Source of the DNA: a virus
Length of the DNA stretch: 20,070 nt
Virus record (IMG/VR): IMGVR_UViG_3300042376_000346
Span: 1 to 20,070 of that record
Reading direction: 5' to 3' (one strand)
The translations under genes and the position numbers were made by a program. Position 1 is the stretch's first letter; each line of letters opens with the position of its first letter. Below the pieces are notes generated by a model. The model worked only from the letters and a program-made list of their open reading frames with translations. It was not told where the DNA came from and did not search any database. Shown here piece after piece: positions 19,240-20,070 of the stretch.

Positions 19240-20070
19240 TGGCATACGCATCTTGGGCTGCTACTAATAGCTACAGCGTTGGCAACATCGTTCGCGCCAC
19301 CACGCTGCAGGCTTCTGGCTTGGTGTTCCAGTGCCAAGTTGCTGGCACTAGCGGCGCTACTCAACCTACGTGGCCAACGGATATTGGCAGCACGATTGTC
19401 GATGGCACGGTCACTTGGGTTGCGATTAGCAGCGTCTTTGATGAGCTGGCTGCGATCGCACCTAGCGCGATCATTGAACTGTTTGAGCTGCAGCTTGATG
19501 CAACGTTGCACGGCAGCAGTGATGTGTACCGCTTCCACAATGGCGCCAATGCCAACGTCACGGGCAACATCATTTGGAACGGCAATGCATACACGCGGCT
19601 GCCGATCAAGGCGGAAGGCTTTGACTACAGCAACACTGGGACGCTGCCGCGCCCGACGCTGACTATTGCCAACCTAGGCGGCACCATCACAACGTTGCTG
19701 CTGCTGGTGAACGCAACCACTGCAGGCAACGATCTGGGCGGTGCCAAGGTCACACGTATCCGCACGCTGAAAAAGTACTTAGACGGTGAAACTGGCGCCG
19801 ATCCGTATGCCAAGTTCCCTGATGAGATCTGGTTTATCGATCGCAAAGCAAGCGAAAGCCGCGATGTCGTTAGCTTTGAATTGGCAAGCAAGTTTGATTT
19901 GGCGGGCATCAAAATTCCTCGTCGGCAGATCATTGCCAATATTTGCCAGTGGCAATACCGAAGCGGTGAGTGCGGCTACACAGGCAGCAACTACTTTGAT
20001 GTCAACGACAACACTGTCGGCGTGTTGGCCGAAGACCGTTGCGGCAAGCGGCTCAGCTCGTGCAAGTTGC
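19239..20070 (+). CDS. Minor tail protein, lambda gpL-like with extra N-terminal module (partial)
   Basis: Open to the window end (277 complete codons). Residues 1-64 are an additional small beta module (SWAATNSYSVGNIVRAT, VFQCQVAGTSGATQPTWPTD, STIVDGTVTWVAIS) of the type with a W-x-x-x-x-Y-x-x-G start and GTSGxTxPxWP, found in phage adhesion proteins. The gpL-like part begins near VFDELAAIAPSAIIELFELQ. Its C-terminal part has four cysteines at 236, 245, 268 and 275, with the spacing 9-23-7 that I recall for the [4Fe-4S] cluster ligands of lambda gpL. GpL belongs to the tail-tip complex. The end of the gene is outside the window. Confidence 0.85.
   Translation, partial: MAYASWAATNSYSVGNIVRATTLQASGLVFQCQVAGTSGATQPTWPTDIGSTIVDGTVTWVAISSVFDELAAIAPSAIIELFELQLDATLHGSSDVYRFHNGANANVTGNIIWNGNAYTRLPIKAEGFDYSNTGTLPRPTLTIANLGGTITTLLLLVNATTAGNDLGGAKVTRIRTLKKYLDGETGADPYAKFPDEIWFIDRKASESRDVVSFELASKFDLAGIKIPRRQIIANICQWQYRSGECGYTGSNYFDVNDNTVGVLAEDRCGKRLSSCKL

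Noticed and set aside
19452-19459. HIP1 octamer GCGATCGC as evidence for a cyanobacterial genome
   Set aside because: I noticed only one copy in 20 kb, close to chance, so it carries no weight.

Overview
The window is a stretch of a tailed double-stranded DNA phage genome (or an intact prophage), read almost entirely rightward. Terminase, DUF4055-type portal, HK97-fold capsid, lambda-style tail chaperone frameshift, tape measure and gpM/gpL-like tail-tip proteins point to a siphovirus with a long non-contractile tail. The best host clue is a 105-residue cyAbrB-type regulator at 6215-6532. That family is typical of cyanobacteria, so a cyanobacterial (Synechococcus-like) host is inferred. No integrase, repressor, lysis gene or tRNA is visible.

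Region 1 (1-2176) holds a winged-helix replication-initiator-like gene and six small accessory ORFs, one resembling a ribbon-helix-helix protein. The middle of the initiator gene carries five AGGTCG-AAAA-CGACCT iterons followed by three perfect 13-bp direct repeats. The arrangement is like the origin inside lambda gene O.

Region 2 (2184-4335) is the most exciting part: three overlapping, translationally coupled genes. They encode a ParB/Srx-like protein, a GT-A glycosyltransferase of the TET-associated (TAGT/GREB1-like) type, and a TET/JBP-type 2-oxoglutarate/Fe(II) dioxygenase with HxDxxN, a distal His and an Arg. Together they look like a DNA base hypermodification cassette (oxidise a methyl group, then glycosylate it), placed directly before the packaging genes. 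No DNA methyltransferase is present here, so the base modified (5-methylcytosine or thymine) is open. The glycosyltransferase and dioxygenase genes look AT-richer than the rest.

Region 3 (4344-12938) is packaging and head: small and large terminase, a structured non-coding gap with a terminator, cyAbrB, portal, Mu F/SPP1 gp7-like head protein, several small proteins (including a 32-residue Lys-rich peptide and a Tudor-like protein), a probable lone leftward gene, a promoter with a palindrome, scaffold, major capsid protein and a decoration-like protein.

Region 4 (12856-20070) is neck and tail: DnaT-like connector, a tandem pair of small paralogues, head closure, HK97 gp10-like and terminator-like proteins, two tandem tail-tube paralogues, a G/GT chaperone with an A AAA AAC slippery site and hairpin, a 788-residue tape measure, a gpM-like protein and a gpL-like protein cut by the window end. 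Most genes touch or overlap (ATGA, TGATG, TAATG), which indicates long co-transcribed, translationally coupled operons.
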